A DNA stretch of 63,228 nucleotides from Rugamonas violacea (GTDB lineage: Bacteria > Pseudomonadota > Gammaproteobacteria > Burkholderiales > Burkholderiaceae_D), in assembly GCF_016461825.1 (NCBI RefSeq), contig NZ_JAEMNU010000138.1, positions 19,682 to 82,909 on the forward strand, given 5' to 3'. The notes under the pieces were generated by a model. The model made no database searches. It saw only the letters and a list, made by a program, of their open reading frames with translations, and was not told the origin of the DNA. This document shows, one piece after another, positions 54,087-60,820 of this stretch (position 1 is the stretch's first letter; every line of letters starts with the position of its first letter). Made by a program: the position numbers and the translations under genes.

Positions 54087-54743
54087 TTAGGAATCAGAAA
54101 TAAAATTCAAAAGCGTTACTCCAATCGGCGAAGTCCTACTCTGTGACAATCCATTCCCACTCATCGTGGTATTTAATCCTTCGGTGCTCACTAGGCCACG
54201 AACGTAAAGGTCTTGCCAAATTTGGTTGTATAACGTATTTTTCCCACGCAGCGTAGGTATATTGTCTTCCAATACATTAGAAAGACTTCCCATTGTGATG
54301 CCAGCAGGTGCAACGGGCGCATGAGCAAAAGCCAAGACCCGGAAGTGCATCTCGGAAAACTCATCGATGAAGCCTAGCAAAATATGCTGGAACGTTTCTT
54401 CTGGTCCTTCGCCTATAGCAATATGGATAATCGCGTTTTTCAGCGCATCCAATTTCGCATGTTGATGAGTTCGAATCGCGGCAGATGAAGCTTGCATAAC
54501 AGCGGTTACAAATTGCTCGTTTTCCTGCAATTTTGACAGGTCTAACCCTTGTGCTTCCAGCTCAAGGAGTTTCTGTCCAACTTGTTCCATCCATGCGGTG
54601 CGACGGCGTTCTAGAGGTGGCTGGACTAGTAATTGGAAGAGTTCAACGGCTGGCCCTCCGACTACGGGAATAACAGACAGCCCAGCCTTAGTTAAAGCAT
54701 GTGCTACATCACCTTTTGATGGTTCTGGTACATCGAACGACAT
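54087..54743 (-). CDS. hypothetical 218-aa protein with N-terminal hydrophobic helix
   Basis: Residues about 15-43 form a Gly/Pro-containing hydrophobic segment (AGLSVIPVVGGPAVELF) that could insert in membrane. Helical segments follow (MEQVGQKLLELEAQ, NEQFVTAVMQASSAAIRTHQ, DALKNAIIHIAIG), and a C-terminal winged-helix-like stretch ends the protein (NQIWQDLYVRGLVSTEGL). I recognise the general style from proteins that recur beside mobile or defence genes, but can name no family. GAGAGGAA precedes the ATG. Codon use is AT-rich like the nuclease-domain gene downstream, and the two probably form one unit. Confidence 0.62.
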   Translation of the reverse strand: MSFDVPEPSKGDVAHALTKAGLSVIPVVGGPAVELFQLLVQPPLERRRTAWMEQVGQKLLELEAQGLDLSKLQENEQFVTAVMQASSAAIRTHQHAKLDALKNAIIHIAIGEGPEETFQHILLGFIDEFSEMHFRVLAFAHAPVAPAGITMGSLSNVLEDNIPTLRGKNTLYNQIWQDLYVRGLVSTEGLNTTMSGNGLSQSRTSPIGVTLLNFISDS

Positions 54744-54819
54744 ACATTCCTCTCTATCTTAAAATCTAGTCCAATGTCTGCTGCTGGCCGTAAGCGGAAG
54801 ATGTGTTTGATTTCTAAAT

Positions 54820-55035
54820 TTACACAATTCCCATTTCATCCGGCCACGACTCGAATCCTAGCTCTTTTGCAACGCGGATAAGGCAACGCTTTTCATCCAT
54901 TGAACATCTTTTCAATTCATCCGAAACGCTCTCGAGAGCCGCAATATCGTCGTCCAACGCGTCGTCACAGGTGCGACCGTCCACATATTTTGTCGCCAGA
55001 ATTAATGCACGTGCTAGCGTTTCCCTCTGCCATTC
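54820..55035 (-). pseudogene. remnant of a small acidic protein gene
   Basis: A 71-codon minus-strand frame runs from just after a TAG at 55036-55038 to TAA at 54820-54822. It has no ATG at its beginning but reads like real protein: ETLARALILATKYVDGR ... DALDDDIAALESV ... KELGFESWPDEMGI. It is AT-richer than the core genome. It appears to be the 3' part of a gene whose start was lost, just upstream of the 218-aa gene. No family was recognised. A GTG at codon 18 could still start a short peptide. Confidence 0.5.
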
Positions 55036-55217
55036 CTAAAAAAAGGCTCGTTCGTGTGCGGCTGCTTCTGGCCGAAGCCGGCCAACGGCGTTCTGTATAG
55101 CAGTTTACTCTTCTGCCAAACTTACACATTTTCACCTTAAGTGGAAACCGCCTCTTCGCAGAAATTCGCGAGCGCTCACGGCCCCTTCTTGGGCGGGGTA
55201 CTTCAAATCAGAAATTG
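55036..55217. other. non-coding part of the AT-rich island
   Basis: No gene is visible. A GGCTGCTTCTGGCCGAAGCC palindromic repeat lies near 55060-55080, similar to the CTGCTGGCCGTAAGCGG stretch at about 54780 and the CCGCTT...AAAGCGG copy at about 52490. These bracket the two defence-like genes. Confidence 0.4.
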
Positions 55218-55370
55218 GTCTATTTCAGTCTATTTGAAGCTATTCGAGGCGAATCCAGTCCGAAATTCATAGGCGCTTGTCGAAAACGGCCTAAAAATTC
55301 ACAGCGCAAGTCTAATATGGTCCCGTTCTCCGAGGCGAAAATCTAAAACGAACTAAATTCCCATTGCTCA

Positions 55371-55385
55371 GTCTAATTTTTAGAC
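55371..55385. promoter_or_regulatory. palindromic motif just before the 159-aa gene
   Basis: GTCTAATTTTTAGAC is a perfect 6-bp inverted repeat with a 3-bp spacer, 22 bases before the ATG and next to the ribosome-binding site (GGAAGGA). It is the only closely paired form of the GTCTA motif in the cluster and is well placed for autoregulation. Confidence 0.55.
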
Positions 55386-55406
55386 CCATATCGGAAGGAT
55401 TGAATC

Positions 55407-55886
55407 ATGGAATGTGAACCGAAGCAAGCTGTCTACCTGCCCACATGCGATTTCCTGGATCTAGAACTCCATTTGATGGATACCCGTCCCGGTGTGAAGC
55501 CTGAAGCCTTTGTGACAGAACTCGTGCAACGCTGGCTGGCGGTTGACATGGAGCGACTCGCGCTGCGCAAAAATGGCACAGCAATGCGCGGCTTTCAATG
55601 GAAGAAAGTCTTCCTGCCCGACGGAACCAGCCTACGAACAAGCTATCGCGATAGCATCGAATTCGCCAAGGTGGTTGGCGACCACATCGTTTCCGACGAT
55701 GGCACAGCGTTGACTCCGTCACTGTTCGCCAACCGCCACACAAACGGACGCAACGCGTGGCGCTTCGTCTGGCTGCGCTTTCCTGGCGACGGCTACTGGG
55801 TTCGCGCCGCCAATTGCAGGTCCCGCATTGATGATCAGCTGCGAATGCGGTCTAAAAAAATAAGCAAGATGTACAATTCGGTCTAA
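55407..55886 (+). CDS. hypothetical 159-aa protein inside the GTCTA motif cluster
   Basis: A basic soluble protein with no signal peptide. The N-terminal part contains a helix pair (PGVKPEAFVTELVQRWLAVD) that could be part of a DNA-binding fold; the C-terminal part is rich in aromatic and basic residues (RNAWRFVWLRFPGDGYWVRA). I recognise no family. GGAAGGA lies 7 bases before the ATG. Its GC content is intermediate, higher than that of the flanking DNA. The last codons and stop overlap two GTCTA motifs. A role as the protein that binds or mobilises these motifs is speculative. Confidence 0.6.
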   Translation: MECEPKQAVYLPTCDFLDLELHLMDTRPGVKPEAFVTELVQRWLAVDMERLALRKNGTAMRGFQWKKVFLPDGTSLRTSYRDSIEFAKVVGDHIVSDDGTALTPSLFANRHTNGRNAWRFVWLRFPGDGYWVRAANCRSRIDDQLRMRSKKISKMYNSV

Positions 55887-56017
55887 TTCAAAAAGGCGGA
55901 AAGTCTAATCCGGTCCCAAGATTTCTTCGCGAAGGCGAATTCAGTCTATAAAATTTGGCGCCTCGGCGATTATCGACTCTTTTAGACCGAAGTCGAGCGG
56001 TTTCAACCGAATTAGAC

Positions 56018-56218
56018 TGATTGCCCGGAATACACCACCCCAGGCGTCAGGTGATGCTCGCCAATCCATACGTTCCGCCGTTTTGGCACATACCGAACGG
56101 CGGCTGCTGGCCGAGCTCAGCTGATGGCATTCAGGATAACATTTTGCCCATGTGCAAAATTCACGAATTGTCACTCCAGGCCGATGCCGCCCTGCGCAAA
56201 CGCTCATGCCTTCCCGAT
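56018..56218. other. non-coding gap, right edge of the AT-rich island
   Basis: No convincing gene. Base composition rises gradually towards core values. A GGCGGCTGCTGGCCGAGC repeat-like stretch occurs near 56098-56116. Confidence 0.35.
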
Positions 56219-56248
56219 TTGACTTCCAATTTGGAGCATTGCTATACT
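56219..56248 (+). promoter_or_regulatory. strong sigma70-type promoter
   Basis: TTGACT (56219-56224) and TATACT (56243-56248) are separated by 18 bp, the best sigma70 match seen in the window. Transcription would start near 56255 and give a leader of about 68 nt before the TTG at 56323. That leader contains a GGGGC-TTACC-GCCCC hairpin (56292-56306) right before the ribosome-binding site. Confidence 0.7.
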
Positions 56249-56322
56249 AAATTGCATTTTTTGCATTTCCGTAAAATTGCTAATTCACCCTGGGGCTTAC
56301 CGCCCCATGCAAAGGAGCGCAC

Positions 56323-57021
56323 TTGAAAAACACGAAATTTTTGCTGACCGCGGCGATGGCACTCGCCACATTGGGCTTGGCCGGGCCGTCCTTCGGCCAG
56401 GCCAAGGCCGTCGACATCGTCGGGCTTAGGCTGGGCATGTCACCGGACGAGGCGCGCGCGGCGCTTAAATCACATGACGCCACGATGAAGATAGTCGACC
56501 TGGCGAGCTGGAACGCCCGGCCCGGTGTCCCCGCCTCCCTGGCGAAGATTCGTGGTTGTAGCTCGCCGGCGCCGAACGGGCCATGCAAAGATGAAATAGT
56601 TGTCACCTTTGGCCACCTGTCGAAGAAAGCTCTTTTTATTACGCGTGTGCTGAAGTTGGGCAACGGCGTGCTGCATCAGGGCGCTGTCGACAGCCTCATC
56701 GGGAAGTATGGCCAGCCGACTTTCCGCGGCAGCCCGAGCAGCCTACTGTGGGCCTACACGACAGCCGGTGCGCCACTGGGCAATATGGAATGCGCCGTCA
56801 GTGCGCAGTCGCCGATCGAGAGTGTCACCCCGCGACCACAATGCGGTACCGCCACCTCGTCCAACATCATTGCCGGTCCGGGCGCCCTCGCCTCGGAAAT
56901 CCATGTGGCGACCTATGAAGGTCAGCGCCTGCTTGACGAGCGCGCATTGCTTGTCGCCGCAGTGAAAGCGCATCAGGAAGAGATCGAGCGCGCGGCCAAG
57001 GGCAACAAGGTCAAGCTGTAG
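56323..57021 (+). CDS. hypothetical secreted protein, TTG start
   Basis: A 232-residue protein with a clear signal peptide (cleavage after PSFGQA, about 26). The mature part begins VDIVGLRLGMSPDEARAAL, a pattern common in small periplasmic proteins of unknown function, and has four cysteines (RGCSS, GPCKD, MECAV, PQCGT) that could form two disulphides. TTG at 56323 has AAAGGAG at ideal spacing and no better start exists, so TTG is preferred. A hairpin just before the ribosome-binding site may reduce translation. Confidence 0.82.
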   Translation: MKNTKFLLTAAMALATLGLAGPSFGQAKAVDIVGLRLGMSPDEARAALKSHDATMKIVDLASWNARPGVPASLAKIRGCSSPAPNGPCKDEIVVTFGHLSKKALFITRVLKLGNGVLHQGAVDSLIGKYGQPTFRGSPSSLLWAYTTAGAPLGNMECAVSAQSPIESVTPRPQCGTATSSNIIAGPGALASEIHVATYEGQRLLDERALLVAAVKAHQEEIERAAKGNKVKL

Positions 57022-57151
57022 AGAGCGGGCAGCGGATTCGCCACGCCGGCTTCCCAGGCCGCTGTTGCTGGGATGGCGCGGAATCCATTCATTTGAGCAA
57101 CATTCACCTGCGGTGACCGGACAATGCCCCGGTTGCCGCCGCAAATGCCTC

Positions 57152-57157
57152 TAAAAT
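57152..57157 (+). promoter_or_regulatory. putative -10 box of the solute-binding protein gene
   Basis: TAAAAT lies 41 bases before the ATG at 57198. No standard-spaced -35 is visible (TTGCCG lies 13 bp upstream, too close). Confidence 0.35.
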
Positions 57158-57197
57158 AGGGACCCAGGGACAATGTTGGCGGACACGGGAACGGCCT

Positions 57198-58058
57198 ATG
57201 TGGAAGAAACTATCTGCGCGGTATGGACAGGGCCTGCTGGCGGCGCTGTTGACGGCCGCCCTGACGCTGGCGCCCGTCCATGCGGCGGACGAGGCCACGG
57301 CCGCCCAGGCGACGCTGAAAGTCGGCATGCACTCGATGATCGCGCCGTTTGTCTTGCCGGACGAGCAATCCGGCCTGTTGGTCGACGTCTTGCGCGCCGC
57401 CTTCGCCACGCAGGGCGTGCGGGCCGAGTTCTTATACATGCCCCAGGTACGCTTGAACCTGGCCTTGCGGGACGGCACCGTCGACGTTAGCGCCAACGCC
57501 CGCCCCGATATCGCCGGCAAGGCGATCCTGAGCCATTGGCCGGTCTCCAATTTCCGCAATATGGCGATCACGCTGCGCAGCCATATTCCCGCCATGCAGG
57601 CCGTCGAGGAATTGTCGCGCTGGCGCATCACCGCCTTCGCCCGTGCGCGCCAGATGCTGGGGCCGGCCTACCGGGCGGCGGTGGAGCGCAGCCCCAACTA
57701 CCGCGAAACCAATGTCATGCCGTCCGCCGCGCTGTTGCTCCAGCGCACAGACGTGATCATTTCGCAGCGCGACATCTTCCTCTACTACCTGAGCCAGCAG
57801 GTGCCGGACGCCCCGGCGCAAATGGACAAGCTGGCCTTCCACGACATCCTCGGCCCCGGCAATGCTTACTGGATGGCCTTCCACACGGCGGAGCAACGCG
57901 ACCTGTTCGAGCGGGGCGTGGCGGAAATCTACCGCAACGGAGAAATCGACCGTATTGTCGAGCGCTACCGGCGGAAATACGGCACCTCGCGCGATTTCTT
58001 CGTCGACCTCGATTGCCGCTTCCGCCCGCCCGCCAACCTCAAAGCCTGCCGCAATTGA
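57198..58058 (+). CDS. periplasmic solute-binding protein, family 3 type
   Basis: A 286-residue exported protein. The signal peptide ends in APVHA|AD. The fold signature of amino-acid-type binding proteins is visible: LKVGMHSMIAPFVLPDEQSGLLVDVLRAA, a middle DVSANARPD segment, and a C-terminal helix (FERGVAEIYRNGEIDRIVERY). There are no ABC permease or ATPase genes nearby, and such orphan proteins often have sensory or unknown roles. It converges on the histidine kinase with 12 bp between the stops. Confidence 0.85.
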   Translation: MWKKLSARYGQGLLAALLTAALTLAPVHAADEATAAQATLKVGMHSMIAPFVLPDEQSGLLVDVLRAAFATQGVRAEFLYMPQVRLNLALRDGTVDVSANARPDIAGKAILSHWPVSNFRNMAITLRSHIPAMQAVEELSRWRITAFARARQMLGPAYRAAVERSPNYRETNVMPSAALLLQRTDVIISQRDIFLYYLSQQVPDAPAQMDKLAFHDILGPGNAYWMAFHTAEQRDLFERGVAEIYRNGEIDRIVERYRRKYGTSRDFFVDLDCRFRPPANLKACRN

Positions 58059-58070
58059 GGTCCGGCCGCT

Positions 58071-59756
58071 TCACTGGGCGCCGGCGGAAGCGGACGGATG
58101 CGGCGGCGCCTGGCGCGCCAGGGTGATCAGCACCCGGGTGCCCTGGCCCGGTTCGCTCTCGACGGCGATCTCGCCGCCCAGCAGGCCGTTGACCATATTG
58201 TGGACGATCTGCATGCCCAAGCCCGTGCCGCCACGGCCCAGCTTGGTGGTGAAGAAGGCTTCGAAGATATGTGCGCGCACCTCGGCGGGGATGCCGGCAC
58301 CATCGTCACTGCACTCGATCCGCACCCGCTGCGGCCCGCAGGCGCGGCAGCGCACCGTCAGCACGCCGTGCTCGCGCCCGTCGAAAGCATGCAGCTTGGC
58401 GTTCTGCACCAGGTTGGCGATCACCTGGCCCAGCGGGCCGGGATAACTGTCCATCTGCAAGCCCTCCTCCAGCTCGCGCTCGATGCGGAAATTGGTGTTG
58501 CGGAACATCGGTTGCATGCTGGCGAGCAGTTCGGCGATCACCTCGTCGAGCATGAAGCGGCGGCGCATTTCGGTGGTCTGGTCGACCGCCAACTGCTTGA
58601 AGCCGCCGATGATGTCGGCCGCCCGCTGCACATTGTTGAACACCAGGTTGTTGCCGAAGGCGATGGTCTGGAAGGTCGCCAGCAGTTCGGACTTGCGCAC
58701 CTGCCCGGCGCCGATCGCCTGGACGATGTGGTCCTGCTCCTCGATCAGGGTGGAAACGGCCATCAGCGCATTGCCGATCGGCGTGTTGAGTTCGTGCGCG
58801 ACGCCGGCCACCAGCCGTCCCAGCGAGGCCAGCTTTTCCGACTCGACCAGGCGGCCCTGGGCCAGGCGCAGATGGTCGAGCGCCTCCTGCGCGGCCAGGT
58901 GGGCGCTGCTGAGCGACTGGGTGCGCTCGGCCACGCGCTGCTCGAGCGTCTCGGCATGGCGGGCCAGCTCCGCGTTCTTGAACTGCAACTCCTGCTCGCG
59001 CTGCTCCAGGCTCCGCATCATGTCGTTGAACACCTGGGCCATGCTGGCGATGTCGCGCGGGCCGTCCAGGCTGGCGCGCTGGCCGAGCCGGCCGGCGCCG
59101 GCATTGGCCATCACCTGCGACAAGCGGCCCAGCGGCTCGGTCAGCCGGTGGGCCAGCATGCGCAGCCCGGCCACCATCAGCGCGGCCAGCAGCAGGCCGG
59201 CGCCGAAGTTGACCAGGGCCATGCGGCGCACCAGCCGCGCCAGCGCCTGCTTGCCCTGGGTGACCCGCACAAAACCCAGCAGTTCCGGGGCGGCGTCGGC
59301 GCCGTCGAAGGGCGAAGCCTCGCCCGGCCGGGTGCGCACCGGCACCACGAAGCTCCAGGCGGTGTCGGTTTCCGATTCGAGGCGCGGGGCCTGCTCCCCG
59401 GTGCCGGGCTGCAGCGGGGCGAGCGGCAGCTCGGCGCCGCGCGCCACCAGCAACTGGCCGTTGGCGCGCAGCAGCTCGACCCTCAGCACATCGGGAAAGG
59501 CCAGCGCGCGCTGCATCGCCTCGCTGGCGTTCTCGGCGCCGTCGGTCAGCAGGGCCAGCTGGCTCTGCTGCGCCAGCCCGGTCGCCAGGTTCAGGCCCTG
59601 CTCGACCAGGGTGCCGCGCGCCTGCACGCTGCCCTGCCAGGACGAGATCAGCGCCGACACGGTCGCCACGCTGAGCACGCCGACCGAGACCACCACGCTG
59701 AGCTGGCGGCGGAAGGTGCCATTGCGGAAACGCTCGAGCAGGCGCAGGCTGGCCAT
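58071..59756 (-). CDS. membrane histidine kinase with HAMP domain
   Basis: A 561-residue sensor kinase. Helix one is at about 19-41, a periplasmic domain of about 130 residues follows (CHASE8-like style), helix two is at about 180-200, then HAMP (about 200-252), a coiled coil, HisKA with the His in VAGVAHELNTPIGNAL, and HATPase (NLVQNAKLHAF, DDGAGIP, GGTGLGMQIV). The HELNTP form is of the DctB/NtrB-like class. It starts 2 bp after the stop of the binding-protein gene, so kinase and binding protein are made together. No response regulator is adjacent. Confidence 0.9.
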   Translation of the reverse strand: MASLRLLERFRNGTFRRQLSVVVSVGVLSVATVSALISSWQGSVQARGTLVEQGLNLATGLAQQSQLALLTDGAENASEAMQRALAFPDVLRVELLRANGQLLVARGAELPLAPLQPGTGEQAPRLESETDTAWSFVVPVRTRPGEASPFDGADAAPELLGFVRVTQGKQALARLVRRMALVNFGAGLLLAALMVAGLRMLAHRLTEPLGRLSQVMANAGAGRLGQRASLDGPRDIASMAQVFNDMMRSLEQREQELQFKNAELARHAETLEQRVAERTQSLSSAHLAAQEALDHLRLAQGRLVESEKLASLGRLVAGVAHELNTPIGNALMAVSTLIEEQDHIVQAIGAGQVRKSELLATFQTIAFGNNLVFNNVQRAADIIGGFKQLAVDQTTEMRRRFMLDEVIAELLASMQPMFRNTNFRIERELEEGLQMDSYPGPLGQVIANLVQNAKLHAFDGREHGVLTVRCRACGPQRVRIECSDDGAGIPAEVRAHIFEAFFTTKLGRGGTGLGMQIVHNMVNGLLGGEIAVESEPGQGTRVLITLARQAPPHPSASAGAQ

Positions 59757-59758
59757 GC

Positions 59759-60733
59759 TCAGCGCTCCGGCACTAGCAGTTCATAGCCGCGCTGCAACTG
59801 CGCCGTCAACTCCACGCCCAGGTGGGTGGCGGTGCGGGTGTTGAGCGCCGCATGCACATCGCGCAGCGGTAGCAGGCCGTGGGCGCCGGCGTTGTCCTTG
59901 GCCAAGCGGGCCAGCGCCAGCGCGCCCAAGCTGCGGCCCAGCTCCAGGTTGTTGGGATACAGCGAGAACAGCACGCCGCGGCGGACATGCTCGGAGGTGC
60001 TGGAAAACAGCGGCAGGGAGCGGTTCCAGGATTCCTGCAGCACGAAGGGCAGCACCACCGATTCGTCGACGGCGACCTGGTCCTGCGGCAGCCACAGCGC
60101 ATCGTGGGGGCTGGCGCGGGCGAAGAAATCCTGATATCCGCGCAAGGCCGCCTTGATATCCTCGACCGGCTGGACCTGCAGCTCGAGGCCGTTCTGGCGC
60201 GCCGCGTCCTGGGCGAAGGCCAGCAACCAGCCGCTGTTGCGCGGCGAATAGACCACGCTCACCCGCTTGACGCCCGGCAGCAGGGTTTTCAGGCGGCGCA
60301 GCAGCAGCAGGGGATCGGGCGCCAGGCTGAGCACGGTCGCCTCGCGCGCCTCGCCCTCGCCGGGGCGCATCACCGCGCCGCCGACCAACTCGACGCCACG
60401 GTCGAGGGCGCTGGCGGCGCGCAGGCCGGCGCGGCCCAGCGCGATGACCACTTTCAGCTCGCGCCGGCGCAGCTCGGCCACGGTGGCCGCGACGTCGGCG
60501 CCGCCGGGCACGGCCAGTTTATAGGTCTTGACTTGCAGCTTCTCGTCGATGCCGTCGAGGATCTTGGCGAAGAAGCTGCGGAACGGCTCGGCCACCTCGG
60601 GATAGAGCACGGCCAGGCCCTGGTCGCGCTGGCTTTGCGCGTGGGCGGCCACGCCGATCCCGGGCCAACAGGCGGCCAGCGCCAGCCGGCGCAGCAGGCG
60701 GCGGCGGGCGGGATCGGCCTGGTCTGGTCGCAT
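59759..60733 (-). CDS. ABC-type substrate-binding protein, probably sensory
   Basis: A 324-residue exported protein with an Arg-rich Tat-like leader (RRRLLRRLALAACWPGIGVAAHAQ) and the pattern of peripheral binding proteins often annotated as ABC substrate-binding (KVVIALGRAGLRAA, VSVVYSPRNSGWLL, LFSLYPNNLELGRSLGALA). ATG 60733 is preferred; an in-frame GTG at 60745 is possible. It lies between a TonB receptor and a histidine kinase on the same strand with no permease or ATPase, so it may pass a ligand signal to the kinase. Confidence 0.83.
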   Translation of the reverse strand: MRPDQADPARRRLLRRLALAACWPGIGVAAHAQSQRDQGLAVLYPEVAEPFRSFFAKILDGIDEKLQVKTYKLAVPGGADVAATVAELRRRELKVVIALGRAGLRAASALDRGVELVGGAVMRPGEGEAREATVLSLAPDPLLLLRRLKTLLPGVKRVSVVYSPRNSGWLLAFAQDAARQNGLELQVQPVEDIKAALRGYQDFFARASPHDALWLPQDQVAVDESVVLPFVLQESWNRSLPLFSSTSEHVRRGVLFSLYPNNLELGRSLGALALARLAKDNAGAHGLLPLRDVHAALNTRTATHLGVELTAQLQRGYELLVPER

Positions 60734-60820
60734 GGACGGATTCACTCTCTTTCATGGAAATAGTTGCTTGGACAAGTATCAACCAGGCTTATTGCAGGGT
60801 CAACATAAGTTTCACCCACG

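Larger units (their letters stand above)
55218..56017. repeat. cluster of GTCTA/TAGAC motifs around a small gene
   Basis: GTCTA or TAGAC occurs at 55218, 55228, 55310, 55371, 55381, 55850, 55881, 55903, 55944, 55983 and 56013, about eleven times in 800 bp, several as GTCTAAT. A 17-bp near-direct repeat (AAGTCTAAT-NN-GGTCCC with its leading A) stands at 55308-55324 and 55901-55917, one on each side of the gene. CGAGGCGAA-like words also recur on both sides. The pattern suggests either multiple protein-binding sites or the ends of a small mobile cassette. Confidence 0.65.

Noticed and set aside
55941..56207. 88-codon minus-strand frame at the right edge of the island
   Set aside because: It runs across the GTCTA repeat cluster, starts without a ribosome-binding site and has no protein-like pattern.
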